Positions 1 to 8,577 of a DNA stretch of 64,000 nucleotides are shown here, piece after piece (position 1 is the stretch's first letter; each line of letters starts with the position of its first letter). The DNA comes from Chryseobacterium sp. E1. GTDB taxonomy: Bacteria > Bacteroidota > Bacteroidia > Flavobacteriales > Weeksellaceae. Both the position numbers and the translations under genes were made by a program. The stretch covers positions 434,001 through 498,000 of the forward strand of contig CP078104.1 in the NCBI GenBank assembly GCA_019203745.1. Reading direction: 5' to 3'. The notes beneath the pieces are model-generated. The model saw only the letters and a list, made by a program, of their open reading frames with translations, did not search any database and was not told the DNA's origin.

Positions 1-470
1 AAAAAAATCAGTTCAGTAACTATTTTGTATTAAAAATCTACTGCAAAACTATATTTTAAATTCAAAAAAACATAAAAACAGCCTACTACACATATACAAC
101 ATTCGAATAAACATCTGATAAACAGAAAATTGTAAATCAATCTGTTTTTTAAATCAATTTTAAGATAAAAACAAAGACATAGAAAAAACAGAAAATTCTG
201 ATCTTGAATGGACTGTAAAAAGTTTATCATGATGATCAGATTTCTGCAAAAAATGAATTTATCATTTATACAATTACTGGTTTGTACAAATTCGTCACTA
301 TATTTCACCCAAACAAACAAAACCCTAATTATCAAACATTTACATCATTATTTTTCATCTGTAGTATTTGTGTAGTATAGCTTTTTTTTCTTATTTGGTT
401 AAAATTTTTCAAATTTGAGTACGAGACCACTTAAAAAAATACAGGTGGTGAAAAGAGAATATTTCGAGTG
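1..470. other. AT-rich stretch without a recognisable gene
   Basis: No reading frame here has recognisable protein character. The stretch is very AT-rich with poly-A and poly-T runs. If the frameshift at the end of the neighbouring TPR gene is corrected, its minus-strand frame stays open to about position 399, but the conserved part of that protein ends near 503. I see no promoter I would defend. Confidence 0.5.
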
Positions 471-502
471 CTGTCTGACCTGATGAATCAGACAGTTTTT
501 TT
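471..502 (+). terminator. Rho-independent terminator-like hairpin
   Basis: An 8-bp perfect stem (CTGTCTGA 471-478, TCAGACAG 488-495) with a 9-base loop is followed on the plus strand by seven T. It sits at the 3' end of the minus-strand TPR gene, so it may serve convergent transcription from the left. On the minus strand there is no U-run after it. Confidence 0.6.
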
Positions 503-1922
503 GTCCCAAAGCATCGAAAAAATCATAGATATCAATTTCTCCGGGAATATTCAATTTTTTTCTGATTCTGTATTTTTTTGCTGAACGGTTCTGTGCTGAA
601 CCAAAGTATAACTTGCAATCTCCTTGGAGGTAAAGTGAAGTTTAAGCATGGCACAAAAAACGAGTTCGGAGTTTTCCAGACCGGAATTGATTGTGAGAAG
701 TTTATCGATAAAGCCTGGGTAGCCTTCTTTAAAACGGTTCAGAAAGTCAGGATCATTGCTTCTTCCCAACTCCATGATTTCGTCCTGCTTATTATCATTT
801 ATACGGGTTTTCAGCTGCTCTGCTTCAAGTTTAAGGTCTTTTTTTCTTTTTCTGAGCAGGCTTATTACTCTCCAGGCATATATTCCTAATAATGAAAGCC
901 CCGCTATTGAGAAAAGAATCACCCATTGTAAATTGCTTTTATGCTTTTCTGTATTTTCCTCAGTAAGGGTAATAAAGGATTCCATATCCTGATTAATTGT
1001 TGCCAGTAAAGCTGTATTGGTCTTACTTTTTGCTTCTGTATATGCATTGAGGTAAAAGTACGCTTTTTCCTTATTTCCGGTTATGTTATACAGAGTTCTG
1101 AGATCATTATAGATATATTTGGTATATTGAGAAAAGATACGCCGGGTTTTCTTATCAATCTCCAGAGCCCGTAAGAATTCTTTTTCTGCATTCTCAGGCT
1201 CTCCGTAGGTGAGATAATATTCTCCCATAATGGTGTGTATATTGAGAGTAATGGCATCCTCCCGCTTTGTCAGATTCATTTGCTTATAAGCCCTGTTAAT
1301 ATATTTATACGCAGAATCTTTATTTTTATGCATGTATACATAATCACTTATAGCACAATCAGCAATGCCGGTATTATCAAATTTTCTTGCTTTATTAAAG
1401 TATTCCAGGGCTTTTTATATTGTTCTTTCTGTATATAATATTCGCCTTGTCTGATATACACATTATAAAGCACCTTATTTTTTAGCGGGGACCCTGTAGC
1501 CTTTTCAATGCAGCTCAGTGCTGTATTATTATATTCAAGTGCTTTGTCTTTTCTTCCCAGCTCATTATTAAGCCGACCGTAGTTATTATAAAATATAGCC
1601 TTATGGATGTTATTTTCCGAGTCTTTCAATATTTTCTCTGCATTATCAAAAAGTATTTTTGATTTCTGATAATTTTCCAGTGAGATATTTATCTGTGCCA
1701 GATTGATATAGCATAACGCTTTACCGTCCTCATACCCTGCCTGCTCTGCTTTTTTATAATATTGTTTGTTAAGACTGACCAATGAATCATATTCCCTGAA
1801 AGCCGGAGCCTTTCATTTTCCGTCATCAGTGGAATATCAAAGTTTTTTTCACGTTCCTTCTGAGAATGAGAGTGGCATGAAGCTAAAGCAACAAGTAAAA
1901 CCAAAAGAAAAATACGTATCAT
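503..1922 (-). CDS. Membrane-anchored TPR protein with C-terminal HTH, copy 1 (frameshifted)
   Basis: Predicted one-component regulator. The product starts with a lipoprotein signal (MIRIFLLVLLVALASC, lipobox LASC), followed by tetratricopeptide-like repeats over about 330 residues. A single membrane segment (WVILFSIAGLSLLGIYAW) and a charged coiled-coil linker lead to a C-terminal LuxR-like helix-turn-helix region (FCAMLKL..TSKEIA..TLVQHRTVQ). The frame is cut near 1780, 1340 and 572. At the last break, one more A in the A7 run restores the usual ending ..YRIRKKLNIPGEIDIYDFF. Its neighbour on the right is a paralog in the same orientation. The periplasmic TPR part would sense a signal and the cytoplasmic HTH would act on DNA; that role is inferred and the target is unknown. 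Confidence 0.7.
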
Positions 1923-2074
1923 ATACTTCTTTAATTTAAGCTGAAATTCCTGTATAAATTATGATAAAAGAATAACTTTATAAAGTGATTAATATTATAT
2001 TTTCTTTAATTATTTATGATATTTTTGAAAAACCATGCAATATATAGCATTTAAAAAATAGAATCTTGTATATT

Positions 2075-3512
2075 TCACCCCTTTATATTTTCGAAAAAAT
2101 CGTAAATATCTGTTTCACCGGAGATATTGAGCCTTTTTCTGATTCTGTATTTTTTTGCTGAACAGATTTGTGTTGTACAAAAGTATAATCCGCAATTTCT
2201 TTAGATGAAAAACGCAGTTTCAACATGGCACAGAAAGCCAGTTCAGAATTTTCAAGATCAGGATTGATTTTTAAGAGTGTACTCACAAAATCCGGATATA
2301 ATTCTTTGAATTTCAATAAAAAAGCTGAATCATTCTTTTTGCTAATTCAATGACTTCTTCAAGCTGTTTGGTATATACATGATTTTTAAGCTCATCGGTC
2401 TCCATCTTCAGCTTTATTTTTTTCTGCTTCATATCATTGACTACTTTTCTGACATATACTCCTGAAACTGTAAGTACGGTAATGGATAAAGCTATAAATA
2501 AAGGCAGCTCATTTTTATGCCAGTCGGATTCTTTTTGAACATCAGAAATAAAATTTTCCGTAGCCTTATTCATTGAAGCCATACGGGCAGCATTAATCCT
2601 CCCTTCTTCTTCCATATACAGTTTTAAATAATGGTATGCTTTACCCCCATCATTTTTTTTTCTTGTAAAGTTCTGCCAAAGCCTTATAGACTCCGTTAAT
2701 ATGAGTAGAATAGGTACGTCTTGTTTTTATATTGATCTCAAGCGCTTTCTTCAGGGCTTCTTCGGCTTTGACGTTATTGTTGACCTCGTTATAATAATAG
2801 CCCATGGTAAAATATACCCAGAGGGATTCTACATCACTTGTTTTCTGACTGAGCATTTTCTGATCTGCTCTTGCTACATATATCCCCGCAGAATCCGGCT
2901 GACGGGTGTACAAATAATACTGGGCAACCATACAATTGCTGTATGCTGAATTTTCCAGTGCATTACCTTTAAGAAAACATTTCAGGGAGGTTTCCCGCCA
3001 TCCTTTTTAGCATAATAAATCCCTCGGTTGATATATAGTCTGGAATATAACTTTGTTTTCAGTGCAGAACTATTTGCCTTCTTTAAATAATAAAATGCTT
3101 TATTGTCACATGCTATCGCTTTATCATACAATTCAAGATGAGAATAATACAAGCCGTAATCATTATAGAACAGTGCCTTATGATACATATTCCCGGAGTT
3201 TTCCAGATGTTTTTCCGCCTTGTTGAAAAAGAACAGTGCTTTTTCATAATTTCCGGCAGAAACATTGACATCTGCTATATTGAGATAGCAAAGCCCTTTT
3301 CCTGCCTGATAGTTCATCTTTGCAGCTTTCTTAAGATATTCTATATTAAAATGGATAAGTGCTTCATATTCACCGGAAAGATGAAGTTCTGAATTCCGGT
3401 TGAGCAGAGAGGTATCAAAATGGTCTCTCTCCTTTTCACCGGGGCTTTTGCTGCACGAAATCATAAACAGCAGCAGCCCTGTAAAAATTGAGATGAAGAT
3501 GGCTTTAGCCAT
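2075..3512 (-). CDS. Membrane-anchored TPR protein with C-terminal HTH, copy 2 (frameshifted)
   Basis: Paralog of the gene downstream, with the same architecture: lipoprotein signal (lipobox MISC), TPR-like repeats, one membrane helix (LFIALSITVLTVSGVYV) and a C-terminal HTH (ENSELAFCAMLKL..SSKEIADYT). I chose the ATG at 3512 because it gives a canonical lipoprotein signal; an upstream in-frame ATG at 3569 adds a charged, unlikely leader. The frame is broken near 2985, 2640, 2315 and 2145. The last break lies at the same A7 run as in copy 1; adding one A gives the ending ..YRIRKRLNISGETDIYDFFENIKG and a stop at 2075. The tandem pair probably arose by duplication. Family recognised from architecture only. 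Confidence 0.7.
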
Positions 3513-3872
3513 GATCTCCGGATATGTTTTATAATTTTTAATACGGTCAGGTTTTGAATTGCTTATCATTTTGCCAGTATATAAGCGTAAACATTAAATA
3601 CTGATTGTTTTTTTTACATTCTTTGTTATAAATATACATAATTTCAATAAAAAAACAGGACGTTTTTACCAAATATTGACACCTGCAAAACTCTTTCTTT
3701 AATGAAATAATAAGGTAAGAAAAACCTGACAAAGCTGATTCAGAACCTTTTGGACCGGTACAATTGATATTTACTATTGATTAAATCATAGTTTTTTTGA
3801 TAAAATGCCTGACAGGTAAGGCTCATTTTTAGATCTGATTCAAAATTTATGAGGAAATATGTATAAAAAAAA
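3513..3872. other. Intergenic stretch, nothing recognised
   Basis: Lies between the upstream end of the TPR gene and the tRNA-Lys cluster. It must hold the promoter of the TPR gene, but I cannot place a convincing TAnnTTTG box. No coding signal seen. Confidence 0.4.
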
Positions 3873-3900
3873 AAGAACTACTGTGTGAGTAGTTCTTTTT
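3873..3900 (-). terminator. Bidirectional terminator after tRNA-Lys copy 1
   Basis: Ten-base-pair perfect stem (AAGAACTACT 3873-3882, AGTAGTTCTT 3888-3897), loop GTGTG, with an A-run on the left and a T-run on the right. It therefore works as an intrinsic terminator in either direction. It follows directly on the 3' end of the tRNA on the minus strand. Confidence 0.8.
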
Positions 3901-3904
3901 GTTG

Positions 3905-3977
3905 TGACCCGGCTGGGATTCGAACCCAGGACCCATACATTAAAAGTGTATTGCTCTACCAACTGAGCTACCGAGTC
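3905..3977 (-). tRNA. tRNA-Lys (anticodon TTT), copy 1
   Basis: 73-nt cloverleaf on the minus strand: acceptor GACTCGG pairs with CCGGGTC through one G-U, anticodon loop CTTTTAA (anticodon TTT), T arm CTGGG/CCCAG around TTCGAAT. CCA is not encoded. This copy differs from the next two by one base at the end of the D arm (AGTTGG instead of AGCTGG). Confidence 0.97.
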
Positions 3978-4011
3978 GGCCACTTAATTTTTAAGTAATT
4001 TTTGTTAAAAA

Positions 4012-4036
4012 AACTACTGTGTGAGTAGTTCTTTTT
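4012..4036 (-). terminator. Terminator after tRNA-Lys copy 2
   Basis: Seven-base-pair stem (AACTACT 4012-4018, AGTAGTT 4024-4030) with the same GTGTG loop as the first spacer hairpin, followed by CTTTTT on the plus side and an A-run on the minus-strand exit side. Clearly a copy of the same element. Confidence 0.7.
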
Positions 4037-4041
4037 GTTTG

Positions 4042-4114
4042 TGACCCGGCTGGGATTCGAACCCAGGACCCATACATTAAAAGTGTATTGCTCTACCAGC
4101 TGAGCTACCGAGTC
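4042..4114 (-). tRNA. tRNA-Lys (anticodon TTT), copy 2
   Basis: Same 73-nt cloverleaf as its neighbours, anticodon TTT, no encoded CCA. The repeat unit includes the spacer: each tRNA is preceded by GGCCACTTA..TAAGT and followed by an AACTACT hairpin, so whole units of about 136 bases were duplicated. Confidence 0.97.
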
Positions 4115-4146
4115 GGCCACTTATTTCTAAGTAATTTTTTGTTTAC

Positions 4147-4172
4147 GAACTACCGTATGAATAGTTCTTTTT
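4147..4172 (-). terminator. Diverged terminator after tRNA-Lys copy 3
   Basis: Six-base-pair stem GAACTA (4147-4152) with TAGTTC (4162-4167), loop CCGTATGAA, T-run on the plus side. A degenerate copy of the spacer hairpin; weaker than the other two. Confidence 0.45.
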
Positions 4173-4177
4173 GTTTG

Positions 4178-4250
4178 TGACCCGGCTGGGATTCGAACCC
4201 AGGACCCATACATTAAAAGTGTATTGCTCTACCAGCTGAGCTACCGAGTC
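4178..4250 (-). tRNA. tRNA-Lys (anticodon TTT), copy 3
   Basis: Identical to copy 2 over the 73 nt of the cloverleaf, anticodon TTT. It is the promoter-proximal member of the minus-strand cluster. Confidence 0.97.
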
Positions 4251-4292
4251 GGCCACTTACTTTTTAAGTAAATCCCTTTGTTTAAGGGACTG

Positions 4293-4322
4293 CAAAGATA
4301 GGAAAATCTCCTTTAAATACAA
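4293..4322 (-). promoter_or_regulatory. Promoter of the tRNA-Lys cluster
   Basis: On the minus strand TATCTTTG (4300 to 4293) matches the Bacteroidota -7 consensus TAnnTTTG exactly. It is preceded after 19 bases by TTG (4322 to 4320), the -33 element. Transcription would start about 35 bases before tRNA copy 3. Confidence 0.75.
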
Positions 4323-4446
4323 GCTTTTCACGCTTTTTTATCAGGAAAATTCCATTAAAATAATTAAACATCTGTTTATAAATTAATTACGAAAAATTAT
4401 TTTTTTATAAAACCATATATGTTTTCATTTTTGAGGATAAAAATTA

Positions 4447-4478
4447 TTTGTTCAATTTAAAAACTATATATATCTTAG
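4447..4478 (+). promoter_or_regulatory. Promoter of the marR operon
   Basis: TTTG (4447-4450), a 20-base spacer and TATCTTAG (4471-4478), one mismatch from TAnnTTTG. The -7 box is also the left half of the palindrome described next. Confidence 0.6.
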
Positions 4479-4489
4479 CAACTAAGATA
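4471..4489 (+). promoter_or_regulatory. Palindromic operator, probably bound by the MarR regulator
   Basis: Perfect inverted repeat TATCTTAG-CAA-CTAAGATA, 8-bp half-sites with a 3-base centre, ending 19 bases before the marR ATG. Size and position fit a MarR dimer site that covers the -7 region and represses its own operon. Confidence 0.65.
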
Positions 4490-4508
4490 ACAATTAAATA
4501 AGATAATC

Positions 4509-4964
4509 ATGAATAAAGATATTATTGAACAATTCAGGAAAGCCAGCAGACAATATTCAGATGCTTCTATTTTCATGCATGAAGCTATTGCCAGAAAAGC
4601 AGGTTTATCCAGCGCTGATCATAAGTACCTTGGTCTGATTTTACCATATGATACCATAACGGCCGGGGAAATTTCAAAACTGACAGGACTTACCACCGGA
4701 GCAGTCACGGGACTAATAGACCGCCTGGAAAAAAAAGAACTTGTTAAAAGGCAATTCACTAAAGAAGACCGGAGAAAAGTACTCATCATTCCCAATGTTG
4801 AAAACAGTATGAAATTGCTGGGGCCTGTTTTTGAGGTGCTACAGCAGAAAACCATGCAGCTGGCTTCAACGTTTTCTGAAGACGAAATAAAAACCATCGA
4901 ACGCTATTTCAATGGAGCTACGGCAATTATGCAAGAAACCGCAAATGATATAAACAACTCATAA
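4509..4964 (+). CDS. MarR family transcriptional regulator
   Basis: 151-residue winged-helix regulator of normal MarR length and apparently intact. The DNA-binding core is visible around residues 50-100: a recognition helix region (GEISKLTGLTTGAVTGLIDRLEKKELVKR) followed by the wing with the family-typical DRR (TKEDRRKVLI). N- and C-terminal helices would form the dimer interface. It is the first gene of a two-gene operon with the membrane protein 9 bases downstream, and a 19-bp palindrome overlaps its promoter, which suggests autorepression released by a small ligand. The inducing compound cannot be read from the sequence. Confidence 0.92.
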   Translation: MNKDIIEQFRKASRQYSDASIFMHEAIARKAGLSSADHKYLGLILPYDTITAGEISKLTGLTTGAVTGLIDRLEKKELVKRQFTKEDRRKVLIIPNVENSMKLLGPVFEVLQQKTMQLASTFSEDEIKTIERYFNGATAIMQETANDINNS

Positions 4965-4973
4965 ATATAAACC

Positions 4974-5480
4974 ATGGAAAGCTTAACAACAACTGATGTA
5001 GTACGTGCAGAAATCTGGCTCTGCATCACAACACTACTCTATTTTATGATGAATGGTGCTCAGATCTTTGAGACACTTATATTTGTACCTAAATGGGTAT
5101 CTTCACCTCCGGATAATTTTAAATTATTGCTGGATGGAAAAGGAGTAAGCCTGAAAATATTCTGGATTGTATTTCATTCTGTACACGAAATTGCTTTTAT
5201 TCTTGCCCTAGTTTTTTGCTGGAAAATAGATCCGGTAAGAAATTGGCTTTTCATTCTGTTTATTGCCCATATTGCAGTGAGAGCCTGGACTCTGATATTT
5301 TTTGCTCCTAATATTATCGATTTTCAGAAGCTGGCAGAAACTTCAGTTATCCCTGAGAATCTGGCTTACAGAACCTCAGCCTGGCAAAAGCTTAATTATA
5401 TACGTGTTGCTATTTTCATCGCCATTTCTATAGGATTTATTCCGCTCTGTATCAAAGTACTGAATCTTCGATCATCATAG
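4974..5480 (+). CDS. Four-helix membrane protein in the marR operon
   Basis: 168 residues with four hydrophobic segments (about residues 14-36, 60-82, 88-110 and 140-160), no signal peptide and no clear catalytic motif. It starts 9 bases after marR, so both are surely cotranscribed and it is the likely regulated target. The general plan resembles DUF1772-like four-helix proteins, but I cannot assign a family with confidence. It could act in response to the compound sensed by MarR; this is inference from neighbourhood only. Confidence 0.75.
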   Translation: MESLTTTDVVRAEIWLCITTLLYFMMNGAQIFETLIFVPKWVSSPPDNFKLLLDGKGVSLKIFWIVFHSVHEIAFILALVFCWKIDPVRNWLFILFIAHIAVRAWTLIFFAPNIIDFQKLAETSVIPENLAYRTSAWQKLNYIRVAIFIAISIGFIPLCIKVLNLRSS

Positions 5481-5523
5481 AGATCAGATAGTAAGACAAG
5501 AAAATTTAAGATTTCCAGGAACT

Positions 5524-5531
5524 TATCTTTG
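5524..5531 (+). promoter_or_regulatory. Candidate -7 box upstream of the carboxypeptidase gene
   Basis: TATCTTTG matches TAnnTTTG. No good TTTG lies 19-21 bases upstream, and the implied leader would be about 115 bases, so support is moderate. Confidence 0.35.
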
Positions 5532-5652
5532 TATTTTTTCCAAAGATGTCCTATTTTTGAAAGAAATAAAGCTAAAAAGCCCTTAAAAGATTGATTTCTC
5601 AACAGGTAAATTCTCATCATCTCAGCTTTCTGTTTTTAATAGTTCAATATTT

Positions 5653-6685
5653 ATGAAATTAATTGCACCCAAAAGATTAACCGGTGGTGATAAAGTAGCC
5701 ACAATTTCCATGTCATGGGGAGCTGCCGGTGAACTGCCACACCGTTATCTGAAAGGCAAGGAACGGTTATACCGGATTTTCAACCTGGAAGTTACTGAAA
5801 CGAAAAATGCTTTGCAGCCGGCCCAATGGATTTATGATCATCCGGAAGCCAGAGCTCAGGACCTTATGGAAGCATTTTCAGATCCTTCTGTAAAAGCTGT
5901 TATTTCCAATATTGGCGGTGATGACAGTATCAGAATGCTGAAATATATTGATCTTGATATCATTAAAAACAACCCCAAAATATTCCTGGGATTTTCCGAC
6001 AGTACCGTGGCTCATTTTATCTGTCTTAAAGCCGGTTTAAGTTCATTCTACGGCACGTCCCTATTGGTGGGATTTGCAGAAAACGAAGCAATGCATAAAT
6101 ATCAGATTGATGATATCAACAGAACCTTATTTTCACCTTCAGTTATCGGACAGATTCATCCGAACAAAGAAGGCTGGACCACAGAATTTCTTGACTGGTT
6201 TGACGTTTCCCTACAGGATATAAAAAGAAAACTGACCCCTCCTGCAGGTTGGCGCTTTATCAGAGGAAACTCTATCGTACAGGGACCATTGATAGGAGGT
6301 TGTATGGAAGTTCTGGAAATGCTGAAAGGAACAGATTACTGGCCGGATCCGGAAGTTTGGAAGGGTTGTATTCTTTTTTGAAACCTCAGAAGACAAACCC
6401 AAACCGGAATATGTAAGATGGTGGCTGAGAAACTATGCCTCTACAGGAATCCTGGAAAATGCCAAGGGGATTATTTTCGGACGTCCCTATGATAATCTGT
6501 ATGCAGAAGCATATGAATCGGAAATCCTTAAAGTACTTGATGAAGAAGGTCTATATGATTTTCCTGTCATCACTCAGATGGATTTCGGACATACCTGCCC
6601 TACTTTTACGCTTCCCTATGGAAGGCTTGCAGAGATCAATTGTATAGATCAGACATTTTCAATCTTAGAAAGCGGGGTTCTCTAA
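5653..6685 (+). CDS. S66 family LD-carboxypeptidase / MccF-like peptidase (one frameshift)
   Basis: Serine peptidase of the S66 family (muramoyl-tetrapeptide carboxypeptidase LdcA and microcin C self-immunity protein MccF). The N-terminal half carries the start motif (KLIAPKRLTGGDKVATIS) and the nucleophile motif GFSD around residue 117 (FLGFSDSTVAH). The C-terminal half has the ILFFETSED motif with the catalytic Glu region and later VITQMDFGHTCP with the His. The frame breaks in a T6 run near 6378 and continues to a stop at 6683-6685, giving about 343 residues, normal for the family. The substrate could be cytoplasmic murein peptide (recycling) or peptidyl-nucleotide toxins; the insert with QDIKRK and a late Trp favours MccF-like, moderately. 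Confidence 0.85.
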
Positions 6686-6708
6686 AATTAAAAATATTGA
6701 TTAAAATT

Positions 6709-6739
6709 AATTTCCGGCGGCTTTCAGCCGCCGGAAATT
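6709..6739 (+). terminator. Strong hairpin after the carboxypeptidase gene
   Basis: Perfect 14-bp stem (AATTTCCGGCGGCT and its complement) around a TTC loop, 24 bases after the stop codon. The T-run is short (TTT) but the stem is very stable; likely a terminator for both directions. Confidence 0.65.
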
Positions 6740-6810
6740 TACCCTATCATTTGATCTCTTAGTCCTTCATTTCTGAGCTTTGCCACAACACATCCCTGAT
6801 TGTAAGCAAT

Positions 6811-6838
6811 AAAAAGACTGCCTTTTAAAGACAGTCTT
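6811..6838 (-). terminator. Terminator of the minus-strand efflux operon
   Basis: On the minus strand AAGACTGTCTTT and AAAGGCAGTCTT form a stem with one mismatch, followed by TTTTT. It lies about 195 bases after the MFS stop codon; no gene is visible in between. Confidence 0.6.
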
Positions 6839-7032
6839 ACCACTCTTACTATAAAATTAGCTAATAAGCTATACTTTCTGATATAAAAACCTTTATAAAA
6901 GGAAAGAAATCCCGCTATCCCTGCATGATCAACAGAATAAATAAAACCCGTAAGTGAAAGGAGCTGATTTAATCATACATTATGGTTACGCAGGAGATAA
7001 TCTGCGGGATTTTAAATAAAGTGCCGTACGGT

Positions 7033-8577
7033 TCAGATAGGGAACAGCATGATCAGTAACAGAAAACCTGCAAGAAGCCATATCATCATTTCATAATAAT
7101 CCATAGCAAAACGTACATGATCCTGCACATTCATCCTTCCTACCAATAATTTATCGGAAGCCTTTACAGCGTGATCTTCGGGCATTCCCCTTGCGATAAG
7201 TTTAGCAGTCTGCTTATGAAGAAAGTCTTTTACAAAAGGGTCTACAGCACTTAGATGATCCTGAAAGGCATTATAATGACGGCTCTTTTCATAAAGTTCA
7301 AAAAAAAATTGATCAGGGCAATACTTGCACAGAATCCCAGATAACGTATCGCTAGCCCCATTGCAGCAGCTGATGGACCAATAGATGCAGGAACGGATGA
7401 TATAATAAAAATAATGGTAGGAACCATGATCAATCCCACACCCAGCCCCTGAAGAAATAACGGAATATAATAATTGAACTCATCCGCCTGCACATCAAAG
7501 GAATAATACATCAAAACATGAAACAGCAGCATCATTAAAAAGCCTGGCACCCAGATATACTGTATCCTCTTCTTCTGCAGAACCATACAACAGGCAATAA
7601 TAACCCCAATCACCAATCCTGAAAGATTAAAAATATTGATATAGGATATATAAAACGGATCAAGATGCAGCTCAGTGGCAAAATAAGTATTGGTAATACC
7701 TGAAGCAAAACGACAGATATACATTACGAAAAGGATCATCAGCCCTACTTTAAAATTCCTGTAACGGAAAACCTGTAAATCAATATAAGGTCTTTTGATC
7801 GAATGCTGCCTGAATACAGATATCCGCCCAGAATAATGATCGCAATTATGCTTCCCAAAATCCGGTTATCTTCAAGCCAGTAATATTCCTGTCCGAAAAT
7901 AGCAATATACCCGATAAGCACCAGAATGGTACTGAACACCGCAAAGCTCTGCCAATCCAGCTTATACAAATGAAACCTGGCGTGTGTCCTGTAATTGCTC
8001 ATAGCAAAGGTCAGGAAGATAAGTCCCGGCAGGTATGAAAATATAGCGGTTTTGTAGACAATATTAAAATTATAGGAGTCTATGAGATCCGCTGTAATCA
8101 GATTATTGAAAGGCAGGGCACAAATCAGAATACCGAAGAATACAGAGAAACTGATCTCCCGCCCTCTTTCACTGCTCAGCCTGGTAAAGATCAGCGTAAG
8201 TGACAGGTTTACATTCCCGGCAAACAACATTCCCTGAATAAAACGTACCGGAAAGAGAACATATATTTCACGGGTAAAATAGCAGATAAGACAGGCCACT
8301 ATCTGTAAGGTTGTAAATAATAAAAAATATTCTTTAGCAGCCAGAAAGCTGAAAAACCTTCTTTCCAGACTGTAAAATCCTACATATCCTGCATAGAACA
8401 AAGCTACTGCAAACTGAATATCAGCCGGCTCACTTCCGTAATATCCTGCGGCAGCATTCACATTGGCCAGAGGCAGAAAGAATATGATGATTCCCGGCAG
8501 CGTCATGGCAAAAGGATGATTTTCACCAGCCATTCCGGGACCCATCTTTTAAAGAAAGGCATTTGTCTTTTAGCCAT
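7033..8577 (-). CDS. MFS drug exporter, EmrB/DHA2-like (frameshifted)
   Basis: Inner-membrane proton-driven exporter with many hydrophobic segments over about 514 residues, the size expected for 14-helix DHA2 proteins. It follows genes for a membrane fusion protein and an outer-membrane channel, so it should form an EmrAB-TolC-type tripartite pump. The ATG at 8577 overlaps the stop codon of the fusion-protein gene by 8 bases, which suggests translational coupling. The frame is cut near 8520, 7742 and 7290 (an A9 run). The restored C-terminus ends in a last membrane segment (MMIWLLAGFLLLIMLFPI). The substrate is unknown; organic toxicants or drugs are typical. Confidence 0.85.

Noticed and set aside
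30..335. Open minus-strand frame of 101 codons
   Set aside because: Composition is that of translated AT-rich DNA (Phe, Leu, Cys, Ile-rich); no start signal and no family character.
3873..4250. Regularly spaced repeats that could be taken for a CRISPR array
   Set aside because: The repeats are tRNA-Lys genes with terminator spacers; spacers are not unique and no cas gene is present.
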